64,000 nucleotides of DNA. It comes from Chloroflexota bacterium. GTDB lineage: Bacteria > Chloroflexota > Anaerolineae > Caldilineales > Caldilineaceae. The DNA is taken from assembly GCA_018969295.1 (NCBI GenBank), contig JAGWYN010000005.1, positions 101,008-165,007 of the forward strand, written 5' to 3'. Below the pieces are notes generated by a model. The model saw nothing but the letters and a program-made list of their open reading frames with translations, had not been told where the DNA came from and did no database searches. Positions 37,125-44,139 of the stretch are shown here, in pieces; the stretch's first letter is position 1; every line of letters starts with the position of its first letter. The translations under genes were made by a program, and so were the position numbers.

Positions 37125-38174
37125 CTACCGGATCTCCTGCTCAGCCAACGGCGCCAAAAATTCGATATTGTTGGCGTCTGCAAACCCACCGCCGGTGTCC
37201 ACCATCAAACCCGAAAAGCCAAACACCTTGGTCAGACAGATTTGCAAAATGGGCAGGTACCCCTGCAGCCAAGGCTGCTGGTCGATCACCAGGTCCGTCC
37301 AGCCCCCGCGGATCGCGGCAATGGTAGCAGGCGAAAGGTCAAAGCCCGCCCCAATAATCGCCTCGGGCCCCAAACCTGCGGCCTTGAGATAGGTCTCCAA
37401 GGTCGCCGTCAGCCCACCATGGTCGGTCACGACCAGCTTGACATCCGGGTTGGAGGAGACATAGCCAGTAAAGGTCGGCGTGCCCGCAGCCGGATCCGCA
37501 TTGGTGGCGGCATCGATCTCAAAGTAATCGACTGTCATCCCAGCTTCCTCCAAAGCGTCGATCACCCCTTTGGTGCGTTCGCCGCGGCTCGGCTGCGAGA
37601 GCAGCCCCCAGACCATCGCCCGATCTCCTTCCCCAAAGGCATAGCGGTTGATGATTTCTTTCCCCAGCTTGTAGCCGGCAGTGTAGTTGACAGCCCCTAC
37701 ATAGCCGAAGCCAGCCCCCTGGTGCTTGCTCATAGAGGCTGAAAGCTCGGTATTCTGGCTGGTGACAATGATGCCCGCCGCGCGCGCTTCGTCGATCAGG
37801 GGCGAAAAGGCGTCGTCGCCCGGATGCCCCATGACAGCGATCCCATCCGGGCCGGTCGCAGCCGCTTCTTTGAACTGGGCGATCATCTTCTGCGGGTCCC
37901 AGTCAGAGAAGACATATTGTACACTGGGTCCCAGGTCTGCTTCGGCCTGTTTTGCCCCGTTGTAGACATTGTTGGCGAACACGCCGCCGGCCGGCCCGCC
38001 CGGGAAAAAGACAATTTTGACATCCGAACACCAGTTCCCCCCAGAACTGGCCGCCTCTCCGCCAGCAGTCGGCGTCACCGGCACAGTCACCGTACAGCCT
38101 GCCAACACCAACGCCACCAACATTGCCAGGGTCGCCAGCAAAGTCAGCCGGCCTCTTTGCAGCAAATCAAACAT
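37125..38174 (-). CDS. Sugar-type ABC transporter substrate-binding lipoprotein
   Basis: A 349-residue receptor of the ribose/xylose-binding (Peripla_BP_4) type. A signal helix ends in LVLAGC (lipobox Cys near 27), followed by a short linker and the binding fold: VKIVFFPGGPAGG, GIAVMGHPGDDAF, GIIVTSQNTE, VWGLLSQPSRGERTKG and LVVTDHGGL. The start at 38174 follows GGAG; the ATG at 38291 would place 39 odd residues before the signal peptide. It heads the operon, as expected for the most abundant component. Confidence 0.92.
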   Translation of the reverse strand: MFDLLQRGRLTLLATLAMLVALVLAGCTVTVPVTPTAGGEAASSGGNWCSDVKIVFFPGGPAGGVFANNVYNGAKQAEADLGPSVQYVFSDWDPQKMIAQFKEAAATGPDGIAVMGHPGDDAFSPLIDEARAAGIIVTSQNTELSASMSKHQGAGFGYVGAVNYTAGYKLGKEIINRYAFGEGDRAMVWGLLSQPSRGERTKGVIDALEEAGMTVDYFEIDAATNADPAAGTPTFTGYVSSNPDVKLVVTDHGGLTATLETYLKAAGLGPEAIIGAGFDLSPATIAAIRGGWTDLVIDQQPWLQGYLPILQICLTKVFGFSGLMVDTGGGFADANNIEFLAPLAEQEIR

Positions 38175-38329
38175 GGGCCTCACTCCTTTTCTGATTGAAA
38201 CTGGACAGCAAAAAGATGACAACGCAACCAGATTTCCTCTTCTCCGGCCATCTGCCAGGCCGCACAGAAGAAAACAGGGGGCGTTTTGCAAAAATCAACA
38301 GGAAACAGATACAAATTTCGGCGCACCTT

Positions 38330-38358
38330 AGAATAACACAGACCCACAAGCCTGTCAA
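38330..38358 (-). promoter_or_regulatory. Promoter of the sugar ABC operon
   Basis: On the minus strand TTGACA (38353-38358) and TATTCT (38330-38335) are 17 bases apart, about 155 bases before the binding-protein start. Confidence 0.7.
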
Positions 38359-38456
38359 TGGTGCAAAAAAAATGGGGGGGAGGGGTGCGTCAGCCATCTC
38401 GTTCGATTTTCATGTTTTGGCTGATCTGCAGTAGAAGCTGAAAGGTAGTACGTAAT

Positions 38457-38486
38457 TTGACAACCCCAAACGACTGGTTCTATACT
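38457..38486 (+). promoter_or_regulatory. tRNA-Gly promoter
   Basis: TTGACA (38457-38462) and TATACT (38481-38486) are 18 bases apart, with the tRNA starting 12 bases later. Confidence 0.75.
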
Positions 38487-38498
38487 ACAATCTAGTTT

Positions 38499-38570
38499 GC
38501 GGGTGTAGCTCAACGGCAGAGCGTTTGCTTCCCAAGCAAAATGTTGAGAGTTCGAATCTCTTCACCCGCT
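38499..38570 (+). tRNA. tRNA-Gly (anticodon CCC)
   Basis: A 72-base cloverleaf. Acceptor arms GCGGGTG and CACCCGC pair fully, with T as discriminator. The anticodon stem TTTGC/GCAAA encloses TTCCCAA with anticodon CCC at 38531-38533. The T arm contains GTTCGAATC. CCA is not encoded. It lies about 700 bases upstream of the injection-machine cluster. Confidence 0.95.
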
Positions 38571-39276
38571 CCTCTCCTCACAAGTTTTTTGGTTTGCGCC
38601 TGCGTGCACCCCTCTTCCCAGAGTCCACAGATGTATTATTTATGCCCTTCTCTTCATCGCTCTTTTGAGTTGTTGGACATGACGCTGCGGGTGTAGATGG
38701 GCTGAATCTCTAAGAGTCCGTTTGGCAATTATATTGGGAGCGGCAGGGAGCGCGCTCTATCCGACCCCGACTGTGAGGGAGGGGCACACAGAACCCCGAC
38801 CGTAAGACCCTTGACTTTCTTGCCGACATCGTACCCACGCTCACCGCCGATTTCGGTCATCTTAAGACTCTGACATCCCCAGACTCGGTTCCGCAGCATC
38901 TGCCCTGACAAAAAACAGCCTGTTCCGCAGATAGATTGACTGCGCGCGCACCCAACCCGACAGAAAACCCTGACTTTTCCGACAAAAAACCCTGACTTTT
39001 CCGACAAAAAACCCCGACTCCGATCCCCGACTGTTCGGCGATCCGCACGCCCCTTTTTTCTGTATGATACTTTTGTCAATTTTCATAAATCAGCGTCGTC
39101 GGTGCCACGACTGGGTGGATGGAGAGCGGCGGTGAAGCAGTCTCGAGTACGAGCGGTTCTGTCCGACAGGCTCTCCACCGCATCTTACACGAAAGCATGA
39201 AGGTTGAATCAGCGTTGTTCAAATCGGTGTGCACAAAATTGCACAAAGCTTACCTTCTAATATCCAGGAGATCACG
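38571..39276 (+). other. Non-coding stretch between tRNA-Gly and the sheath gene
   Basis: About 700 bases with no convincing gene. It holds short repeats built on CCCCGACTGT (38765-38774 and 39025-39034, with near copies at 38794 and 39012) and a tandem 22-base repeat. A TATGAT-like element lies near 39063 without a good -35. The sheath promoter must be here but I cannot place it. Confidence 0.6.
38961..39026 (+). repeat. Tandem 22-base repeat upstream of the injection-machine cluster
   Basis: Two nearly identical units (38961-38982 and 38983-39004) of the form C-A-AAAACCCTGACTTTTCCGA are followed by a decayed third (39005-39026). The unit length is not a multiple of three and no gene covers it. 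Confidence 0.85.
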
Positions 39277-40359
39277 ATGGCAAACATTATTCTACCGGCA
39301 ACATACGTGACTGTACGCGACGAAGGGCTGATCAGCGTCGGGGGCGTCAGCACCGGCAATGTCGGGGTGGTCGGCACGGCAGCAGGCGGCACCACCGACA
39401 CAGTTCACCTCGTCACCAGCCTCACCGATGCCAGAGACCTTCTCGGCGGCACATCGGGCCAGGCCAGCGTCGGCAATCTGTTCAAGACACTGGAGATCCT
39501 CTTTGCCAATGGTGCTGGCACCGTCTATGTTGTCGTGTCAGCCGACGAAAGCCCGGAGAGCTATCGCGCCGGACTCGAACTCCTGGCCAATGAGACGGTC
39601 AATATCGTCCTGCTGGCGGGCCAGGATGCCACCAATGCCGACATGGTCGATGTTCTGAAAGGGCACCTGGCCGCAACCGAGAGCATCAACCGCGAACGCA
39701 TCGGCGTGATGGGCTGCAATGGCTCCGTCGCCGTCAATGACATTCTCAACGCCAAGGGCAACCTCGTCCACGACAGCGGCCGTGTGGTCTATGTCGCCCC
39801 TGGCATCACCCTCTCCCGCCGTGATCCGGCCACCGGCCTCACAACACCCGAACAGCTTTCCGGTGCATACACCGCTGCAGCCGTCGCCGGGCTCATCTCA
39901 GCGCTGCCTGTTCAGGCCAGCCCAACCAACAAGACGCTGAACCTGACCAACCTGACGGTCAAGTTCAACCACGGCCAGCTGGAGAAACTCGTCGAGGCCA
40001 ATGTCCTGGCCGTCGAGCAGCGCGAAGGGCTGCGCGTGGTCAAGGGCATCACCACCTCCACCAACAAGGCGTGGTCACAGATCACCACACGCCGCATTGT
40101 CGACTACGCCATCTTCGGCGTGCGTGCCGCCTGCAACCCCTACATCGGCAAGCTGAACAACGACCGCGTGCGCGGTGCCATGAAGGCGACGATCGATAGC
40201 TTCCTGACGCGCATGGTGGAAAGCGAAGCTTTGATCAGCTACGAACTGAGCGTCTCAGCCACGCGCGCCCAGGAGATCGCCGGGCAGGCAATCGTCACCA
40301 TGACAATCCGCCCGACCTTCAGCATCGATTATGTCATGGTGACCATGTCGCTCGGCTGA
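39277..40359 (+). CDS. Contractile tail sheath protein
   Basis: A 360-residue sheath subunit whose contraction drives the inner tube. The N-terminal arm (about 1-35) has the repeated-glycine VGGVSTGNVGVVGTA pattern. The C-terminal 110 residues carry the most conserved sheath part: EANVLAVEQREGLRVVKG, RRIVDYAIFGVRAACNPYIG, a core RVRGAMKATIDSFL and the closing TMTIRPTFSIDYVMVTMSL strand that docks on neighbouring subunits. The length is close to phage P2 FI and far below T4 gp18, so surface insert domains are minimal. The ATG at 39277 follows CAGGAGA. It is the first gene of the cluster. Confidence 0.93.
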   Translation: MANIILPATYVTVRDEGLISVGGVSTGNVGVVGTAAGGTTDTVHLVTSLTDARDLLGGTSGQASVGNLFKTLEILFANGAGTVYVVVSADESPESYRAGLELLANETVNIVLLAGQDATNADMVDVLKGHLAATESINRERIGVMGCNGSVAVNDILNAKGNLVHDSGRVVYVAPGITLSRRDPATGLTTPEQLSGAYTAAAVAGLISALPVQASPTNKTLNLTNLTVKFNHGQLEKLVEANVLAVEQREGLRVVKGITTSTNKAWSQITTRRIVDYAIFGVRAACNPYIGKLNNDRVRGAMKATIDSFLTRMVESEALISYELSVSATRAQEIAGQAIVTMTIRPTFSIDYVMVTMSLG

Positions 40360-40410
40360 TGTGCTGACTTTTCCATCTCCAGATTTTGAAACAGGAAGTG
40401 AGATCGATCT

Positions 40411-40923
40411 ATGCCTAATGTGAATGTGTTCCGCGGCTCCGATGCCACGCTCGTGCTTGCAGTGGATGATGAAGAGACCCAAGAAGGCTCTCTCGCCAAT
40501 GATCTGATCAACGAATATGACTTTGCCAGCGTGGTGGCACGCCTGCAGCAGGTGCAGATCAAGGTAGAGAATGATGTCCATCCATACCATGAAATTGGCA
40601 AGCGGTTTGCTACCGAACTGCGCCCAGGCAACATCAATATCTCCGGTATTGCACAGCGCGCACATATCAACGGTGCCATGTTGCGCCTTCTTCTCGGTGA
40701 AGGCGCAGGCAGTCCGCCACCCACAGAGACGATCGCCCAGCCAACCTTCAACATGGTGATCGACTTGAAAAACCCGGCTTCGTCAGGTGAAGGCAGCAAA
40801 CTTGTTCTGTTCGGTGTCAAGTTCGACAGTTGGAATTTCGCCCTGCCGGAAGATGACTTTGTGATGGAATCGGTCACCTTCAAAGCGCTGCGTATCAGCA
40901 GTGAAGAGCCCTCGAGTGAGTAG
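40411..40923 (+). CDS. Tail tube protein
   Basis: A 170-residue protein directly after the sheath gene, with the size and position of P2 FII-type inner tube subunits. It is predicted to be mostly beta strand, with the family-like pattern ASVVARLQQVQIKVENDVHPYHEIGKR split by a long loop and a C-terminal strand KLVLFGVKFDSWNF. Hexamer rings would stack to form the channel that is driven through the target envelope. An ACAGGAAG ribosome site lies upstream. Confidence 0.85.
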   Translation: MPNVNVFRGSDATLVLAVDDEETQEGSLANDLINEYDFASVVARLQQVQIKVENDVHPYHEIGKRFATELRPGNINISGIAQRAHINGAMLRLLLGEGAGSPPPTETIAQPTFNMVIDLKNPASSGEGSKLVLFGVKFDSWNFALPEDDFVMESVTFKALRISSEEPSSE

Positions 40924-40931
40924 TTGCACTC

Positions 40932-41273
40932 ATGGCTGAGTTTCAAGCAACGCCTGAAGATCTGCTGGCAGGCGCCAGTGTGACCTACGATGTCATAATC
41001 CCAGCAGCGTTGATGCACCGCGATGCCAGCGATAGACCCCCAGCCGCCGATCTTGTTGTGCAGCTGCGTCCCGTGACCATCGGTGCCTTTCAGTTGATCA
41101 TGAAAGCGGCACAGCAGGATGCGGGTCTGATCCCGCTCCTGCTGATCAAAGAGGCATTGGTGCAGCCTGCACTTTCGCTTGGGCAGGTCAAGCAACTGCC
41201 GCTGGGATTGGTCAATTTTTTGATTGCTCACATCCGTGAGATCAGTGGATTGACTGAAAAAAAAAGCGACTGA
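40932..41273 (+). CDS. Tail-assembly chaperone, zero-frame product
   Basis: A 113-residue small protein right after the tube, the position of phage P2 gene E or lambda G. Residues 40-105 are a helical domain (VQLRPVTIGAFQLIM, IPLLLIKEALVQPALS, LGLVNFLIAHIREISGL). It ends in TEKKSD, encoded across an A9 run just before the stop. Such chaperones coat the tape measure while the tube grows. The run of A and the coding sequence in the -1 frame beyond the stop suggest that part of the ribosomes shift here and make a longer fusion. Confidence 0.75.
   Translation: MAEFQATPEDLLAGASVTYDVIIPAALMHRDASDRPPAADLVVQLRPVTIGAFQLIMKAAQQDAGLIPLLLIKEALVQPALSLGQVKQLPLGLVNFLIAHIREISGLTEKKSD
41257..41266 (+). promoter_or_regulatory. 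Candidate programmed -1 frameshift site (A9G)
   Basis: Zero-frame codons are GAA AAA AAA AGC GAC TGA. A slip on A-AAA-AAA or A-AAA-AAG yields AAA AAA AAG in the -1 frame and escapes the TGA at 41271-41273. This is the slippery type used by dnaX and by several tail-chaperone genes. The -1 frame has a TGA at 41255-41257 just upstream, so its reading window opens precisely at the slip site. Confidence 0.75.
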
Positions 41274-41416
41274 CCGCTGAGTCACCGCCTCCATTGCTGA
41301 TAGCGAATTTTCGGCTTGCCAGAGCATTTGGCTGGACACCACAGGAAATCCAGTCCTTGACGATGGCACAAGTCGCACTCTATCTAGAATTGCTAGACCA
41401 GGAATCCAATCGTTGA
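41264..41416 (+). CDS. Tail-assembly chaperone, -1 frame extension (GpE'-like)
   Basis: Fifty codons in the -1 frame, from AAG at 41264 to the TGA at 41414. Residues include LLIANFRLARAFGWTPQEI, then SLTMAQVALYLELLDQ. The pattern aromatic-x-W-x-P-x-E-I with a following S/M-x-x-x-L matches the GpE' tail of P2 (F-H-W-P-P). There is no ATG before residue 34 of the extension and no ribosome site, so it is best read as the 3' part of a 161-residue fusion (111 zero-frame codons plus 50). A TTG at 41294 is a less likely independent start. It is missed by ATG-based gene calling. Confidence 0.75.
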   Translation, partial: KRLTAESPPPLLIANFRLARAFGWTPQEIQSLTMAQVALYLELLDQESNR

Positions 41417-41425
41417 GCAGGTACG

Positions 41426-43156
41426 ATGGGCGCTGATATGCAACCAGTTTTCGACATAGTAACTCTTGGTCATCTGCTGCAGGCCGAGGTACAAGCGATG
41501 ATTGCAGATTTGAGCCAGCAATGGCTGGTGCCGCCTCTGGGAACAATGGAGGTATCCCCAGAGGGCGGCTTACAAGCGCTGTATGCGTTAGAAAAGGAGT
41601 CTCAACACTTCTGGGCTCCTCTACTCCAGCTTTTGAATCTGGATGCTTACCTGACATCAGGCTTTTTTCCAACGAACCTGGCGCAGGCAGAAACAGTACC
41701 GCAGACAGCCAGAACTGTTGAGCGACGCCCATCGCCCTTGTTGTTCTTTGGCAATTCCGAGGAGTTGTCTGCCAACGAAGTTTCCAGCCATCTGCCAACA
41801 TCAACCGATCTCACAGTGCCCGGCAGGTCGGCAGTGCGATCAGGTGACCTGCCCTCTTCAGATGTACCGGCCACTGCGTCACCTGGTCAAGTGAGTGATA
41901 TGCCAGACGTTGGGGGGAGAGGACATATACAAGCCGCTGGCGTGCTGCTGGCGAACACACCGGCCAGGCTGCCATTCCAAAGCAGCACCGCTTCTCCGAC
42001 TGTACCTCCTCGGCAAGAGGCCAAAGGGAATGACGTGTTGCCCGGGGCGGCCGGCAGACACCCGGCAGCATACAACGATGTGCTGTCGGGCATGCCAGTT
42101 CGGCCTCAGGCTGCGGCCAGCGACCTCTGGCCAAGCATATCTTCCGGGCAGCCAGTGGCAACCGACAGTGTGTCCAGGGCATCGTCGTCCCATTCTCGTC
42201 CCAGTGCGGGCCGCCCCCAGTCAAGCGGACAAGCCGACCCCACGCCTACGCTGCTGGACACAACGATTCAGCCGAGACGTCGAAGCAGCAGGTCGTTGCC
42301 CGGTGATCCCAATGGGACAACACAGTTGCCAAACCGCCCCCTCCCCAATGCACCCGCCCACGCGGAAACTGGGCAGACAACAGACAAAGTCGACGCGCCA
42401 GCGTTGCTCCGCCGTACTTCACAGCAGATGGCGCCGCCACCAGGCGGAGTTGCCCAGGACAACGATGAAATGATGGGCAGCTGGGTGACTGCGCCGGGCA
42501 CAGCGCAGTCACTCCTACCCCAGCCAGGGTACCCTGTAAAATCGCGCCTTTCAGCAGCAGACCCTCTGCAGCTGGCGGTCGCCCTGGCGCAACCACCAGA
42601 AAAGCTTCCACCATTTCAGGTCGTCGAGCCATCGCCTGTCTACCGATCCATTACAGGGGGACTGCAGGCATTTGCACAGCAGATACAAGTGACGACTGTC
42701 GATGAATCCTTCTCAGCGTTCGCTCCGTTAACGCCACAGACAGAAGCACACCCTCTGATGGCCCTTGTTGGACAAAAGTCAGCCCCAGATTGGCTGGACA
42801 CGGCGCATACAGCATTTCGACAGGTAGGAACCGAGCTGGCAGAGGTGTTCGACACCCAACCCGCACCGGCTTGGAAATCTGCCGCTGCTGAGCAGAGTGT
42901 ACAGACGCTGCTGACAGAGATAGAGGCGTCGCCGCAGGTTGTGGCAGCTGAAGAATGGCCGTTGCACCCTGAAATGCATCGATCAGCAGGCAGAGTAGCC
43001 GATCTGTCGGCACCCAGCCATCCCCCCAACACAAGGGCGCAGTTGATGGTTGGTACAAGGCCGCAGGAGGCGCTGACCGCAGATCAACTTGATACGATTG
43101 TGGACGCGCTGTCACGCTCGATCGAACGCGACTACCACAGATTTTACGGAGCATGA
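41426..43156 (+). CDS. Proline/serine-rich disordered protein of the injection-machine cluster
   Basis: I do not recognise a family. The 576 residues have short ordered ends and a long low-complexity middle. The N-terminus (about 1-70) is helical (VTLGHLLQAEVQAMIADL). Residues about 90-370 are rich in Pro, Ser, Ala, Gln, Thr and Arg and are probably disordered. The last 30 residues (LTADQLDTIVDALSRSIERDYHRFYG) form an amphipathic helix. It starts ten bases after the chaperone frameshift product and sits before the hub adaptor, so it belongs to the assembly. Possible roles: scaffold, linker or cargo adaptor. Confidence 0.6.
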   Translation: MGADMQPVFDIVTLGHLLQAEVQAMIADLSQQWLVPPLGTMEVSPEGGLQALYALEKESQHFWAPLLQLLNLDAYLTSGFFPTNLAQAETVPQTARTVERRPSPLLFFGNSEELSANEVSSHLPTSTDLTVPGRSAVRSGDLPSSDVPATASPGQVSDMPDVGGRGHIQAAGVLLANTPARLPFQSSTASPTVPPRQEAKGNDVLPGAAGRHPAAYNDVLSGMPVRPQAAASDLWPSISSGQPVATDSVSRASSSHSRPSAGRPQSSGQADPTPTLLDTTIQPRRRSSRSLPGDPNGTTQLPNRPLPNAPAHAETGQTTDKVDAPALLRRTSQQMAPPPGGVAQDNDEMMGSWVTAPGTAQSLLPQPGYPVKSRLSAADPLQLAVALAQPPEKLPPFQVVEPSPVYRSITGGLQAFAQQIQVTTVDESFSAFAPLTPQTEAHPLMALVGQKSAPDWLDTAHTAFRQVGTELAEVFDTQPAPAWKSAAAEQSVQTLLTEIEASPQVVAAEEWPLHPEMHRSAGRVADLSAPSHPPNTRAQLMVGTRPQEALTADQLDTIVDALSRSIERDYHRFYGA

Positions 43157-43162
43157 GCAATT

Positions 43163-44083
43163 ATGGGGATTGAGCTGGGCAAGGTTCGTTTTCCACGTGT
43201 GCACCGTATTGTCACGTTGGAGCAGGCCGCCTTTGTCTACCATCATATTCCTGGGCAGGAGGGTGATCGCGTCCAAAACATGGGGCGTAGCTCGGTGCGT
43301 CTTCAGATTGAAGGCATTTTCTACGGACCCAAAGCACTGGACAACCTGGGCACCCTACGCAACCTCTATCTCAAGCGTGAACCAGTCGATTTTGTCGCAG
43401 ACATTACCAGCGGCGCTTACGCCGGAAAAGTCACCATCGATCGACTCGACGTCGTTCAGTCGGCCAGTGCGCAGGAACAATACAGCTACGTGCTGATCAT
43501 TTCGGAGTATGTGCCTCCACCTAAACCAGTCGTCAAGCAACGTGCACCGGCTCAGCCTGCAGGCAGTCGCCGTCCACCTGCCAAGCGTGGTGTCAGGTCG
43601 CCAACTGCCAGGCGGCCTGGAAAAGGTGACATCGCCAATCCAACTGTCGCGAAGCTTGTGCGCCCTGGCCCGCCTGTGGCCGGGCTTGACGAGGGTACGC
43701 TGACGCGTTCTTCTGACACCAGGCTGATCGATCAGAAGGTGAAGGTAAGCGCGAAAGAACGGCTGGCACTCTCGACGATGCCAGATGCACTGACACTTGG
43801 CTCGATGCCCGAGGTGACAAATCCGATCGTTCCGTTGAAAGGTGCGTTGGAGCCGCTGCAAGGCGCCAAAGATGGGTTGGCAGGCTCCTTGGGAGGATTG
43901 ACGCAGGTGATTGGAGATCCCAAGAGTGTCGTCTCCAACGCCAAGGCGGTGAAATCCGTGCCCGATCTCGCCAACTCCTTTGGCCGATTGAAAGGAATTC
44001 TCAGTCCGATGCAATCGGTGTCGTTTACTCTGCTAGACACGATGACCGGACTGAATGAGCTTCTCGGCAAGGGCAGCGAGTGA
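43163..44083 (+). CDS. Baseplate hub/tube adaptor (gpU/DNA-circulation-like)
   Basis: A 306-residue protein. The first 115 residues resemble the N-terminal domain of phage gpU/DNA-circulation proteins: GIELGKVRFPRVHRI, PGQEGDRVQNMGRSSVRLQIEG, then a closing strand of antiparallel sheet (YSYVLIISEYVPPPKP). The rest is a basic Pro-rich linker followed by helices ending near a KGSE tail. Position (before the tape measure and gpD-like hub) suggests it joins tube and hub. No LysM motif is visible, unlike the equivalent adaptor of Photorhabdus-type systems. The start lies six bases after the disordered protein. Confidence 0.65.
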   Translation: MGIELGKVRFPRVHRIVTLEQAAFVYHHIPGQEGDRVQNMGRSSVRLQIEGIFYGPKALDNLGTLRNLYLKREPVDFVADITSGAYAGKVTIDRLDVVQSASAQEQYSYVLIISEYVPPPKPVVKQRAPAQPAGSRRPPAKRGVRSPTARRPGKGDIANPTVAKLVRPGPPVAGLDEGTLTRSSDTRLIDQKVKVSAKERLALSTMPDALTLGSMPEVTNPIVPLKGALEPLQGAKDGLAGSLGGLTQVIGDPKSVVSNAKAVKSVPDLANSFGRLKGILSPMQSVSFTLLDTMTGLNELLGKGSE

Positions 44084-44139
44084 TGCTGGATTAGAGCGCT
44101 GCGATTTAGAGAGCATCAAGTAAAGCGAGATATCCATCT

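Noticed and set aside
38499..38570. tRNA-Gly as integration site of the tail cluster
   Set aside because: No repeat of the tRNA 3' end was found after the cluster and no integrase is in the window, so an attachment site cannot be supported.
38729..39086. Minus-strand open frames of 60-116 residues before the sheath gene
   Set aside because: They overlap one another in all three frames across the 22-base repeat, have no ribosome site and give low-complexity FLSEKSGF-type products, so they are repeat artefacts.
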